Of a stretch of 64,000 nt of DNA, positions 1-10,660 are shown piece after piece. Positions within the stretch are counted from its first letter, which is position 1; each line of letters opens with the position of its first letter. The stretch spans positions 465,693 to 529,692 of the forward strand of contig RDEW01000012.1 in NCBI GenBank assembly GCA_011109175.1. The letters are read 5' to 3'. Under the pieces are notes generated by a model that did no database searches, was not told where the DNA came from, and saw only the letters and a list, made by a program, of their open reading frames with translations. The DNA is from Dicyema japonicum. Taxonomy: Eukaryota > Dicyemida > Rhombozoa > Dicyemidae. The position numbers were made by a program, and so were the translations under genes.

Positions 1-162
1 TTATTAAATTTTTATTTATTTCCGTTAATACTTTCGTTCTTTTAGTAAAAATAAAAAAATCAACAATTAAAAATTCCACCGCCAAAATTTGGAATTCCAA
101 CGCCCAAAAGTGAAAATCTAATCACCCATATTAGGGGATATCGGCCAGGTTGGGAACCACTG
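1..162. repeat. Possible hAT-type element end
   Basis: AT-rich sequence ending at 148-162 in GGTTGGGAACCACTG, the reverse complement of the CAGTGGTTCCCAACC terminus seen on many hAT elements. The other end would lie outside the window. No coding sequence is recognised here. The call rests on the terminus alone. Confidence 0.3.
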
Positions 163-329
163 ATCTAGATAATGACTTAACACGAATAAGAGTCTGCCTT
201 TGATTTCAATGTTTGAATAAGTAACAGATGCGGGAAGACAGCTACCATCAACGGATTTCACGCCCTCTCCTGTCGACTCAGGAAGGAGTGTTAGGCACAT
301 GGAGATATCATTTTATACAATTGAGTGAC

Positions 330-640
330 AATTTAGAATAAGAGACTATATCGTGGTACCAAATCAGTCCCATTGAGCATGGAAATCATTGAATCGAAGC
401 TGCGACTCTTTGGGGACATACTGCGTGTGGATATGATTCCCTTGCAAATATAGCAATACTTCAAAAATGAGAGCAGACCCCCATTAGTAGGTCGAGGATC
501 ACTCCACAAGATCTGAATTGTAAAGAAATTGTAATATACAGAGGACCTATGGACAGAGCCCACTGGAGACGACTATTAGTGACTAACGAGAAAGTAACCC
601 ACTCCCAGAGGAGTCAAGATTGTTATTTATTAATAAAACA
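330..640 (+). pseudogene. RTE-like LINE C-terminal remnant
   Basis: The plus strand reads as a broken copy of the region after the RT domain of an RTE-like retrotransposon. It holds an ESKLRLFGDILRVD-like segment, then a P-L-V-G-R-G stretch, then a D-R-A-H-W-R-R segment before AT-rich sequence. The intact-looking equivalent is on the minus strand at 12981-13265, with RWRLFGHILQM, GRPRITLP and RGAWRKL in the same order. Stops and frame breaks make it a dead fragment. From 641 to 780 nothing is recognised. Confidence 0.5.
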
Positions 641-780
641 TTATATAATTAATTAATTCTTCTATCAGGTGTATAATCTAGTAAGCACGTGCGTTTAGTA
701 AATCCCTGATCAAAGTAATCATCTTTATCAATAGTGGCCTTCTGTTTCCACCAGGGGATTCCCTAAAGTAACATCCAAAC

Positions 781-1304
781 TCATACAAAGTTGATAACTC
801 CGTGATACCTCATTTTATAACAACGAGACCAACTAGTCCAGTCCTCGAGGTTAAATAATAAATAATACCTGTGGGGTCACATTGACATAGTAAAACAAAT
901 AATAGACAACCCCCAAACCAATGCAAACTTTACCAAACTCTGTCTGAACATCTTGGAATATCGAGGTCCCTTACTTTATTAATAAATTTAACGATTAATG
1001 GTTTCAGTTGTAGTTCTGCCAAGTCTAAGGGTTTTCGGTATATTCGACGGAATATGTTGATGGGGAAGTTTCGGGGTCTTGGCTCATCTGGGGATAGTAT
1101 TTGATCTCTGACCCACTGCTGTCTGAGTCTGCGTTCTTCTTCGGTCATTGGTTTTGTTAGTCGAGACCTTTCTACCCTCATCGGTTCGATTGACATTCTA
1201 CCGTATCGACTTCCAGACTTTTCGAGTATTTCCGACAGAATTTTTCTCCTTTTCCATTCAGGAGACTCTGACAATTGATTAATGTTGTATGTATCATCAC
1301 TCAT
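781..1304 (-). CDS. NDUFB6: NDUFB6-like complex I subunit
   Basis: Probable accessory subunit of mitochondrial NADH:ubiquinone oxidoreductase. Exon 1 (1304-975, 110 codons) ends with a segment matching the family core: MTEEERRLRQQWVRDQ followed by LSPDEPRP, comparable to the R-R-x-W-L-K-D-Q-x-L-S-P-x-E-P pattern known for NDUFB6. A 31-nt GT...AG intron (974-944) leads into exon 2, which supplies a hydrophobic helix (about V-C-I-G-L-G-V-V-Y-Y-L-F-Y-Y) where the family has its single membrane span. A second intron of 25 nt (868-844) gives a short C-terminal exon ending at a stop at 781-783. Both introns are phase 0. The total is about 155 residues, longer than the human protein because of an N-terminal extension of about 50 residues. 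The last exon does not resemble the family and is the least certain part. Confidence 0.65.
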
Positions 1305-1585
1305 TCACACAACGCTTTCAATTATTATTTTTAAATATTATTTTATTATTTAATTTTGTAACAATAATAATATTACAGACCTTCCTTACCTTTATCTGAT
1401 AGTCCATACCTCGAATCAACACGAAACAGCAGTTGGTTTCCTACTCTACGTATGTGAAAAATCTCATAAGAGACTTAACCTTTCCGTTATCCATTGGTTT
1501 TCTTTCACCCGGAGGGATTGGGGGTAAATAAATAAATGTAACAGCTGGACAAAATATAAAGTTGAGTGATAAAATTACTTGTGAG

Positions 1586-2880
1586 CAGGGTTGTTAAAAA
1601 TCATGATTATTATGAAAAAATCAAAAAAATCTGATTTTTTGATTTAAACTGGATTTTTTTGATTTAAATCAGATTTTTTGAATTAAATGATTTTTATTCG
1701 GAAACAAAGTAAAATAAAAATAAAAACAATGGAAATCGTATTTATTTATCTAAAAGCTTGTAAACAAAGACAAGTTTGCAGCTTTTTCAATTCCCAGCCT
1801 ATTTCGTACATTTGAATGTAAGAATCCAAAAGTCGAAAAAAATCGTTTATTCACCTGTGGAAGCAACTGCTCCAAGAATTTTTTTGCAGAGTGAAAATAC
1901 TTCAGAAGGTGGTAAGAGTTCCCACCAAGCTATAGGTGATACTTTGCTCAGGCGGATAATGATGCTAGATGACGATGAAATTGAAACAGTCTGATAAAGT
2001 CTTCCAGCGAACATCAATCGGAAGAACAAGTTTTTTCCTCCACAGATTTGTACTATGCCGCTGGAAGATGGACGTTTCGAAAGTATTTATTTATTCTTAC
2101 GATGGTTTCTTTAACGTCAGCTACTTCGACATCCTTTGAGAAAAGGTTGAGATAATGTGCCGAGCAACCATATGTAATAATTTCATCTTGCATCATTATC
2201 CGCCTCATTTTAGTCATGTTAGCAGCATTGTCCGTTACAAGACTCACGATTTTACATCCAAACCGTTGCTCGGCGGTCTTTGCAGAGGCTAAAGCAACAG
2301 ATTGAAGATACTCCGCGGTGTGGCTATATCCAGAGGTGTCCACAGATAGCTTTCTCCATCAGATGTTACAACTGACATACAAATAACAGATTCATTATGA
2401 ATGTTGCTCCACCTGTCCAACATCATAGGCACTGTCTTGTCCTAGAGTATTTGCCGAGAGTCTTCATCTATTTGGTCGTACACACGATCGAGCAATGGAC
2501 CACCAATTTGATGACGAGAGGGTAAAAGATACCCAGGAAGAAGCATTTTGACGGATTTGACAAATTCCGGATGTTCTACAGCAGCAAATGGAGTGTTACT
2601 GGAACATATGTATCTACCGAGTTGCATATCAATCACTTTTTTTTCGATGACGTCGTCGTAGTAACGTAATTGATTAAAGACTAGTTAGAGATCACTTATC
2701 CTTAAGAGGAATTCGCTGAGTGGGCACAAAAATTTGACAAAAAAATTTTTGTAAAGGGAAAACAAGGGGATCAGTCCACAACTTGTAAATTTTGTCTCAT
2801 TACTATGGAATGGGATAACATCCTGGAACATATTTCTATTAAAGTATCACCCCCTCGTCCACTAGAACTAAACTAATCTC
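1586..2880 (-). mobile_element. hAT transposon (BED/DUF659-type), decayed
   Basis: The element appears to start at 1586 with CAGGGTTGTTAAAAATC, a hAT-type terminus, followed by alternating A/T-rich GATTTTTTGATTT repeats typical of subterminal hAT sequence. It carries a broken minus-strand transposase (separate entry). At about 2700-2850 a BED-finger-like segment with a TTCKFC motif, an N further on and a terminal EHI lies on the plus strand, opposite to the transposase, suggesting an internal inversion. The right terminus was not found. From 2881 to 3520 I see no gene. Confidence 0.55.
1745..2640 (-). pseudogene. hAT transposase remnant
   Basis: In minus-strand order: a segment near 2636-2442 with SSNTPFAAVEHPEFVK and LLPGYLLPSRHQI, matching the N-terminal part of DUF659-type hAT transposases; then 2343-2053 with VTDNAANMTKMRR and YGCSAHYLNLFSKDV, the catalytic-core segment; then 2029-1850 with SPIAWWELLPPSEVFSL and ILGAVAST; and last, reading towards 1750, RFFSTFGFLHSNVRNRLG, the hAT C-terminal dimerisation region. 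The order is right but frames change and the middle is missing near 2030-2053, so it is not functional. Confidence 0.7.
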
Positions 2881-3520
2881 CCAAGGGTGTATAAGATGAA
2901 AGGCATCAATCACTTACTTAGATAAAATCGATCCCCTTTCTGAAAGTCCTGCGGCTGTTATGTTAAAGAAAAAATCCCATTTTCGATTTACAATTATCTA
3001 AATCGTCACCGGAAATGACGGATGTTGCAATAAACCTAAATTTACTGCCACAAGACCAGACATACCTGAATAGCATAGATTGAGAATTAATTTATTATTT
3101 CTAAGAATTTCTGTATAAGTAGCTTTATTATAATAAAATAAACAAATGTGGGCGATAATATAAAATAAGCCAGTAATATAGGCACTTTTTAGTATGAAGT
3201 CTATTAAACCCCATTACCCAAAGCGCCAAAACACATGAAATGCACGTTGAAATTTAAATTTATTTAAATAAAAATTTATCTTTTTTAATTTTATTTAACC
3301 CACTTTATTTAACAAACAATAAAAAAGTTAATATATTTAATAATCAACAACCTTCCTCGCCTGCCTGTTCGCCAGCCTCCTCAGGCAGGTTCGATTCTGG
3401 TTGCTGAAACATACTCAATAAAAATTTATCTTTATTAATAACTTAATAAATTTATAAATCCATCCATGGAAATAATTTTAAATCGGTGGAGCATTAGTTC
3501 TGCTTTGCAATTCTCTGGAG

Positions 3521-3846
3521 CCGTGTGGCGCCATGTGGTGCTGCGTGGCTAATTGGTTGAAGTTTTCTGCTTGTTGTCTGTTCCTCTTTTCTCTTCCTAT
3601 TAGAGTGGCGTCATGTGATCCACCTGTCTAGGTGTCGGCCAGTGCCAGGCCGGGCACAATAAAGGATCATTTGCTCTCCCCCACTCCACTGGATGGGTTT
3701 CCACAACTGCATGTAATGGACGTCTTACCTTTTATCTTGATTTTTGATGGACTCTGTTTCTGTTAAAGTGGAAACTGGATACACTTAATTAGTTGTTTAC
3801 TCTAACTTCTTTATCGGTGTATTCGGGGTTAATAAATAAATAATTT
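3521..3846 (+). repeat. SINE family S1 copy
   Basis: A fairly full-length copy of a repeat that recurs at about 17695, 29500, 34343 and 54926, with worn pieces at 37.06, 37.7 and 63.8 kb. Shared blocks are a head with GGCGCCATGTGGTGCTGCGT, a middle with GTGGCGTCATGTGATCCACC, CAAAGGATCATTTGCTCTCC-like and GGAAACTGGATACACTTAAT, and a 3' end reading CGGGGTTAATAAATAAATAA. It has no ORF. The 3' end resembles the tail of the LINE that follows (near 4650), as in SINEs mobilised by LINE machinery. Confidence 0.7.
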
Positions 3847-3867
3847 AATCTATCCTTTCTGTATTAC

Positions 3868-4680
3868 ATGAACGTTAATTTCCTACTGATTTCTTATGCT
3901 GACGATATCATCATTGCAACAAGAAGCAGTTCGATATCAGAAGCAGTCTCACTCCCACAGAAGAAAGTGGATTGTTTGATAGATAACCGTCTATCGGTAT
4001 CGGCTCCTAAATCAACATGCACTCTATTCATTTCCGACCGTGGAAAGACCAGCAATCTTCATCGGACATACTCGGATACTTGTCACAAGAAACCCCTTAA
4101 TCCTGAGAGTGACTTACGTCAGGCTGCTTAATTTTACCTACCGTGCCAAAATGTCCTCACCAAAGGACTGCAGGAAATGAATGCCACACGGGCTCTTATC
4201 CAGAAGACCCCAGTGAATATAAATGAAGCAATCGGAATTAAATCTTGTCAGACAATCGCACCAGCCGAGGAATATGCCTCTGCTGCGTTATCAGAGGCCA
4301 CTATCCAAAAACTAAACTTACTGCAAAGAAAAACACTACCTATGCTGGGACCACAATGTGAAACAAAAATACCTCCCCTGCTGACGGAATCTACGACTCG
4401 TAGATGTGGTTCCGGATTGTTCCGCATTTGCAAGGAAGATGGACACCCAGTAAGCCTCTCACTGTTCAACGCAAAAGAAAATCGGTTAGCTAAGAAATTT
4501 CTGTCCCCAATCGGCTTCCTCTGCAAGGATCAAAGAAGGCATTTCCGTTCGACAGTGGGAACAATGGAGACGCACAGGCTTCGGATGGCACGTTTGGTTG
4601 CGGGAACTGGAATCACCTAACAAGTTGACATTACTTTTTTCATTTTTTCTCGGTGATCCCGGGGTTAATAAATAAGATCG
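3868..4680 (+). pseudogene. LINE 3' portion (RT tail and C-terminus)
   Basis: 3868-4131 encodes an ISYADDIIIATRSSS-type segment, the RT catalytic YADD box of non-LTR retrotransposons, followed by residues typical of the palm-thumb boundary. 4177-4620 is an open frame of 147 codons that looks like the C-terminal region of the same LINE. The element ends near 4680 with CGGTGATCCCGGGGTTAATA. The antisense copy at about 46.8-47.1 kb shares this 3' end. The endonuclease and most of the RT are missing, so this is a 5'-truncated copy. From 4681 to 5240 nothing is recognised. Confidence 0.55.
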
Positions 4681-5259
4681 TAAATTGAGAAAATTTGCAC
4701 AATATGTATAAAATAATTTAACAGCCTTGGGAGTATAACGCTTTGTTTTTCTTGATAATGCAGTCAGTCATTTTAACCAAATGATCCAGATGGAAGTGGA
4801 GCTATCAAAGAGAACCGCCCGGTGTTAATACATTTGATCTTATAAAGCTCTCAAGAAAAATCTTGACGGAGAAAATGTACAGTTTAAAAATTTTTTGGAA
4901 GATAGAGATGTCTAGGAAATCTCCTTTGTAGCCGAAGAGGATAGGTTGTGACAAATATCTGCCAATCCTTGTTGAAACCTCTTCCAAAAATCTCCTTTGT
5001 CACCATAGCTTTTTAACCTCTTTTAGCACGACTACCAACCAGCACAGGTGATAAGTCAACAAATCCAGCATACGCAGATGGTATCATTTGACTAGCAAAG
5101 ACAAATATGTTTTGACAGCCACAAAGTTACAACATATGTTCGACAGACTTAACACGTGGTTAGACACTAACTCAATGTATGGAGAAATCCACGACTCTGT
5201 ATCAAATTGAAAAATGGTGAATTATTCCCCAATCTGTTATTGAAAAACCGTCCAAAATT

Positions 5260-5752
5260 GTGTTGAAGAACTTGCCATTTTGGGTTGATGATAACGACCT
5301 TCATGAATTTGTCAAGAAAATAGCTCCCTCTACTACAAGCATATGCCGTTTCTACAAGGGAGATAGGAGACTCCTTCTTGCAAAAGTTCTAGTTGAATCA
5401 AGGGCGGAGGCTACATCGCTTGTCCGTCTTGGTTTCAACATTGCCCACGTGCCGATTACATGTGAATGTTACAGAAGAGGCCCACCTATATGTTTCAAAT
5501 GCCAACGCTATGGACACATATCCTCCTTCTGTAAAGAGAGGGGAACATGACTTGACTGCTTGTGGAGAGACTCCTGGGAACACAATGAATTGTATAAATT
5601 GTGGCTCGTCCTCACACTGTGCCAGATATGGTGGATGCCCAGTCGCCAAGAAATCTGATCAGAGGAAAGCAACTAAAGGCGATGGACAGGCGATAATAGG
5701 CGATATTGGGAGAACGTGGACAGCAAACAGTTATGTCAAAGTCGGCACCTAA
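5260..5752 (+). pseudogene. LINE ORF1 (gag-like, CCHC zinc knuckles)
   Basis: Two overlapping frames together encode a gag-like nucleic-acid-binding protein. The first holds CFKCQRYGHISSFC, a C-x2-C-x4-H-x4-C zinc knuckle. After a frame change, a C-x2-C-G-S-S-S-H-C segment and a GCPVAKK end follow, the usual order of knuckles in ORF1 of Jockey/CR1-type LINEs. It lies directly upstream of an endonuclease region and an RT on the same strand, so it is the 5' part of one element spanning about 5.2-8.7 kb. The frame break means it is not intact. Confidence 0.65.
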
Positions 5753-6400
5753 AATTCGTCGAAACCGAACGATGTCTCACCCAATCTATCAGAGAAGATT
5801 ACACACTGAAATATCGAGATTATGTCGCGGTTAAACTATCTGTGCTCGATTGCACATGTGGATTTAATGGAAACGGTGACCTTGGCTTTGAAGAAGCAAG
5901 GTCACCCAAATGTTTGAAGCAAGGACTAAAAATAGTGCTAGTGAATGCTCGATCCCTAGGGAAAAGGCATAATGAACTAGCACTACTTGCGAGGGCCTCC
6001 AAGATCGACATCTTGGTGGTCAATGAGACGAAATTAAAGAAAGCGAAGAGTAATATAATGACTGGATACAATTCTGTGGACATTTTATGGAAGGCTTGAG
6101 CAGTTGCTGGTACGGGAACGTCTATTTTCTACCGGGACTGCCTCCGAATTCGTAATCCAAAAGTCGTTTGTGATGTATTGTGTGAATTTGTAAGCATGGA
6201 CGTTTGTTGCGACGGAGTATGGATTAGTGTTGGAGGTCTATACTCCAAGAATCTTGAGACTTGTTCTACAGATATCACTGAGTTCTACAACAAGAATCCC
6301 TATACTATCTTAATTGGGGATCTTAATTCGAAGAACACTAGTTATGGTTGTAGCAAGACAAATCAGGATGAACGACGTTTATAATTATTGTCTGATTCAT
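5716..6400 (+). pseudogene. LINE ORF2 endonuclease domain
   Basis: The plus strand encodes ILVVNETKLKKAK and upstream LVNARSLGKRHNELALL, matching the N-terminal half of LINE APE-type endonucleases (N-A-R-S-L, then V-x-E-T-x-L). 6178-6384 continues with WISVGGLYSKN and ILIGDLNSKNTSYG, the G-D-L-N-S/A motif of the same domain. A frame break separates the two halves near 6100. The reading ends at 6420, where a palindromic DNA element has inserted; the RT domain resumes after 7371. Confidence 0.7.
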
Positions 6401-6420
6401 GTGGCTTTGTGATCCTTACG

Positions 6421-7365
6421 TGGTTGTAGGAAAAAAAGTCAAGTTGTCTTTTTTTTAGTTTATATCGCATTTTGTGATACTACTAGCATCTTTTTAATTT
6501 TTAAAAATTTTTTCTATACTTGACTTTTTTTCCATTTTTGAAAAATTTTTCCCTTATAAATTTTCGAAAATTTAGCGCAAAAAGGAAAAAAAAGTCAAGT
6601 CCGTAATTTCGTTAACGGACTTGACTTTTTTTTCCGTTTATAAATTAAGATTTTTATTCATGATCGTTTCATTTTAAAGTAAGCGAGTTTAGAATAACAA
6701 ATTATTTAAATAGTTAATTTTGGCTAATGTTAATGAATTAAAATGTCCCGCCACAACTCTAACTACACGTGGTGGAAATAAATTCTAAAAATAATTTTTT
6801 CTACTTTTAAAATTTTTTTAAAATGTTATAAACATATGATTTTTATTTGTTCTTGTTGAAATTCTTTTTCCAAAGGAATTAAAATCCGTATATTGATTAA
6901 GTCCACAAAAAGATTAAACCAAAGCGAAAAAAGTCAAGGTCAAAAAAGATTAATCCAAAGCGAAAAAAGTTAAGTCAATTTTATTATATTAGGAATCCTT
7001 GGCCCCCAAGCAGATGAGTTGGTTCGTAAGATCGGCTCCATGATTCAAGCTGTGACCAAGGATCCGCGAGAGACTAGTTGGTTCCGAGAACGTATCTCGT
7101 TTGGCTATTGTTTAGGGGAAATAGCATGGCCATTCAGATGCCTTAATTTAATTTTTATTCATTTGATAATAAAAAAAAATTTTTATTATTACCTTGAAAT
7201 TCTTAAATTGATTTAGTCAAAGCGATTATACCAAAGCGGAAAAAAAGTCAAGTATTGAAAAAATTTTTTAAAAATTAAAAGATGCTAGTAGTATCACAAA
7301 AATGCGATATAAACTAAAAAAAGACAACTTGACTTTTTTTCCGCTTGACTTTTTTCCGCACTCCC
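6421..7365. mobile_element. Non-autonomous palindromic DNA element, copy A
   Basis: An insertion interrupting the LINE between its endonuclease and RT regions. About 100 bp at the two ends are near-perfect inverted repeats beginning GGAAAAAAAGTCAAGTTGTC and running through a TTTATATCGCATTTTGTGAT block. An internal short palindrome at about 6596-6630 has arms CAAGTCCG/CGGACTTG. The flanks CTTACG (6415-6420 and 7366-7371) look like a target duplication of 6-7 bp. It has no transposase gene. Relative to copy B (about 41.9-43.36 kb) it lacks the central stretch carrying the FLYWCH ORF, so it looks like a deletion derivative. Confidence 0.7.
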
Positions 7366-7396
7366 CTTACGTCTGATGACCCAAATCATTTTTCTC

Positions 7397-7471
7397 AGAG
7401 GGTCCGGATATTTTGTTTGACTGTCTGCGATCAAAGAGGGTCCGGATATTTTGTTTGACTGTCTGCGATGT
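7397..7471 (+). repeat. 38-bp tandem duplication
   Basis: Two adjacent copies of a 38-bp unit starting GGTCCGGATATTTTG, at 7401 and 7439, inside the LINE just after the inserted element. Confidence 0.85.
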
Positions 7472-7499
7472 CTTTATGATGGGTGTTTGCGACTTGGTC

Positions 7500-8680
7500 A
7501 CTTGCCTTTAATATGGAAGAAAGCTGTTGTGAGGATGATTCCAAAACCAGGGAAGCCAAATAGAGATCCGGCAAAGCTACAGACCAATTAGCTTAATATG
7601 TTCTTTCGCGAAAGTGATTGAACGTATCATTTTCAAAAGGCTAAGCAGACATATAGAAAAAAACGACTTTCTGATTCCGGAGCAGTTTGGGTTTTCGTCC
7701 CGGAAGAGGCTGTGCAGACTGTTTCTTTCTACTGAATTCTGAAATCATGAAAGCAAAGGATTCCAAGAGACAAATAAACTTATTATGTCTTGATATCTCG
7801 AAAGCATTCGACAGTGTATGCCATGAAGCGTTGTTAAAGCAGCTTGTATCAGCATGTGTTCCAAGATACCTATTTGTTTGGCTAAGAAATTATCTTCAGG
7901 AAAGACAATCTTTTGTGAAGGTGTGTGGATATATATCTGATGCAATATCATTCAAAAGAGGAGTACCTCAAGGTTCAGTATTGAGCCCTATTTTGTTTAA
8001 TATATTTATGGCGAGTTTTCCACGTCCGAGGAATATTAATACTAGTCTTATTTATGCGGATGACGTAATCGTGGTGGACACATCTCTAAAATCTTCTATA
8101 TCTGAAGGAAGAATCCGGGAGTATGTCGACCAGATTGAGCATTGGTGCAACTTGAGAGGGCTAAAGCTCTCTGCTGAAAAATCTTGCGCACTCCGAATAA
8201 GCAGTTTGAAAAAGCACCTGAAACAAGAATACACACTGGGAGTAAACAATTCACACAGTCTGCGCTACCTGGGGGTCGACTATGGACACGCAGGAGATTA
8301 CATGGACGACATAAAGGGGAAGAGAAAGAGAGCCTTTCAGTCGCTCCTATGTACACGGAAGTTACACGTTAGCCGTGACACTTACCTGTTTATCTTCAAG
8401 GGAGTTATTCTCCCTAGCCTACTTTATGGGTGCGAGGGGTGGTTCTTCTCTCCGAAGAGGGACAAGATCTTATCCCTCCTAGAGAAGACTAGAAGAGCTG
8501 CAATTAACCTCTCCTTAAAAAGAAACTGAAAGACTGTCTAAACGAGGACGAAAACAAGCTCCTGGAACCGATTAGCAAAATTGTGGAGGATCGGATCAAT
8601 ATTTTCAGGAGGAGATCTAAAATCCAAGACACATACATAAAGCTAGGGTAGAATAAAGATTAAAAAGCTGGGAGAAACGT
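7500..8680 (+). pseudogene. LINE reverse transcriptase
   Basis: The longest retrotransposon frame in the window: 7687-8529 is open for 280 codons. RT motifs in order: FGFRPGRGCAD, CLDISKAFDSVCHEALL, a W-L-R-N-Y-L block, RGVPQGSVLSPILFNIFMAS, LIYADDVIVVD, LRGLKLSAEKS and LRYLGV. This is the finger-palm-thumb order of Jockey/CR1-type non-LTR RTs. Sequence from 7500 to 7686 adds an IPKPGKP-type motif and further upstream RT residues but is frame-broken. After the stop at 8529 the sequence runs into a poorly conserved 3' region with AT-rich tail. It is the 3' part of the element starting near 5.25 kb. The copy is disabled by upstream frameshifts and the 6.4-kb insertion. Confidence 0.85.
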
Positions 8681-8699
8681 TCCGAAAAAGATTAATAAT

Positions 8700-9540
8700 A
8701 AAAAAAAGGAGGAAGGGTCCAGGTGTGGAGTCCAAGCCTTATGGTAGGACTCAGATGTAATACCCTTCAGAAATCTCCTTAACTCTTTTGTCAATAAATC
8801 GTTGTTGTTTTTGTTGCAATAATTTTTTGAACTTTTGCCTTTGTTACGTTTTCAATCCTTTTGATGATGTGCAGTTGTTCAATATTTGTGGTTATCATGG
8901 ATATATTGTGATTCCTTTGGTTTCATTAATGACTCCTGTAACCACATGTTTTGGACTGATAAGTTTGACTTATCAGCCCGGACACGAAGATGGCCCCGGG
9001 TTCTCATACTATACGACAATAAATATGTAAAAAGGTTTCAAACATACAAAAGACATATGGTGATCCCACCAGCCTCATTTCAAACTAAGTTTCTGGTTTT
9101 TTGACTTTTTAATAAATAATTAAGTTGATGGTAAAGTTTTTTATTTAAACTCACTAATTCCCTTTCAGCCAAAATCTCCACCAAAAACTGACTTTATTAA
9201 CTGAATTCCAACTGAACGATAACGTCAATCTTCACAACTACATTCTCATCTCCAACACAATGCCAAGTAAGCCAAATCGGAACAATCAGCCAAAGTTAGT
9301 AAATAGACAACCCAAAGGCAATAAAAGACGAGTACACACTCAACCCTCCTACAATTAACCACAGGTTAGAGACCCCCAATAATTTATAAATATAATTCTA
9401 GGTAATTTCTGAGTTAAATCCCCCACTTATCTCCAAAAACAATCTCCGCCCACAGTCCTCTTCAGAGTACTCATCCCCAACATAACAGACTACCCCGAAA
9501 GAGTTAACACATTGGTAAATAAAAAAGATTAAAGTAAATA
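8700..9540. other. Stretch with no recognisable gene
   Basis: Short ORFs at 8788-9104 on the plus strand show no family signal. Sequence is moderately AT-rich. It separates the LINE from the RING-finger gene. Confidence 0.5.
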
Positions 9541-9557
9541 TAGCACATAATGTTGCT

Positions 9558-10250
9558 CTAATTAAAGTTCGAAATCCTCATGATAGCCCTGAGTCGTCCT
9601 TGGAGATTCGAAATGTTCTCATTTGGGGGAACGGCGTATCCCTTTCTGGCCCTCTTTATTTTGCCAATATGACGTCTTCTCAGCCCAATCGACGAACGGA
9701 TAGTTCTTATCACAGTGGCAATACGGTCCTCATATACCAACCTACAATTTCTCGACATACTGATTATCTTCTGGTCATAAACCCCCTTCAAATCCGGAAC
9801 GTCGCGTTTTTGTACGACATCTCCCCCATGCATGTGCCCATAAAAGTCCGACAGCATCCCAGTCCATTCACAGGGATACTCTAGGCAGCTAACACATAAG
9901 CTGTCCAGCTCCTTCTTGATTTTCTGGTCAGGCTCGAAGTATCCGGTCACCTTGCAGGTAGGACAGCTTAGGCATAGGGAGTTATTAGAAATCATCCAGT
10001 TGTAGATGCAACTTTTGCAGCACACGTGGTTGTTCTGACATTTGACAGGATCGCGGAGAACAAGGAAACTAAATATTAGCAAATATAATAGAAATTTAGA
10101 TTGTTAACAGCAGACCAACCATATAAAGCAGTTGTATCTGTCAGAATTAGAAGGAGATATCGATGGGGTAAAAAAATCCCAATTGAAGCCACCCGACAGC
10201 ACTTCAACGTGTCTCTGACTCTGATAGTTTACGCTTTCTGAAATGTCCAT
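9558..10250 (-). CDS. RING-finger protein, paralogue 1
   Basis: Predicted E3 ubiquitin-ligase-type RING protein of 213 residues. Exon 1 is 131 nt (10250-10120) starting MDISE; a 51-nt GT...AG intron (10119-10069) carries GCTAATATTTAG at its 3' end; exon 2 is 511 nt (10068-9558). Splicing completes the first zinc pair CFIC, followed by RDPVKCQNNHVCCKSC and CLSCPTC, giving a full C3HC4 RING (about residues 41-82). A second cysteine-rich patch (C-V-S-C-L-E-Y-P-C-E-W, then H-M-H) resembles the degenerate zinc-finger region after the RING in NRDP1/TRAF-like proteins. The basic C-terminus has an RRRHIGKIKRARKG segment. Its paralogue on the other strand at 40576-41269 has identical exon lengths. Substrate and partner are unknown. 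Confidence 0.8.
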
Positions 10251-10660
10251 GTAACAAGAAACGCAGCAATCAGTTATTTAGATAATTCAAAAATTTTATC
10301 GAAAAAATAAATAATTTGATATTAAATTAAATTATTATAATTTGATATTAATTAAATTAAATGTATTTTAATTTTTACCTTTTCTTCACAAATCACAACA
10401 AACATTTTTCCTCATTTTTGTAAATTATTAGCAGAGGAAGTATAATTAAGCTCAATTTCAGGAAGGACACAATTGACAGAAGAGGAAGCATCTATAACCT
10501 TAATTAGAGGAAGGACAGAATTAATAGCAGAAAAATTAACTAATTGATCGCAAAAGTAGTATATTTTTGATTGATTATTTGGTTGTACAATCAATTGCTG
10601 ACTCTTTAAATTCACCATGAGAACCTCAATACTCTCCAACAAGTAAACAACCAGACATCT
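10251..10660 (-). promoter_or_regulatory. Duplicated upstream region of RING paralogue 1
   Basis: Read in the gene's direction, this flank resembles the sequence before the second RING gene (about 40195-40575): AT-rich leader, then several spaced CTTCCTCT blocks and a shared AATTCTGTCCTTCCTCTA. The copied unit therefore includes upstream sequence. A minus-strand ORF at 10642-10412 lies over it, but the equivalent frame is broken in the other copy, so I do not call it a gene. Confidence 0.5.

Noticed and set aside
4248-4526. Minus-strand ORF of 92 codons
   Set aside because: Antisense to the LINE C-terminal frame at 4177-4620.
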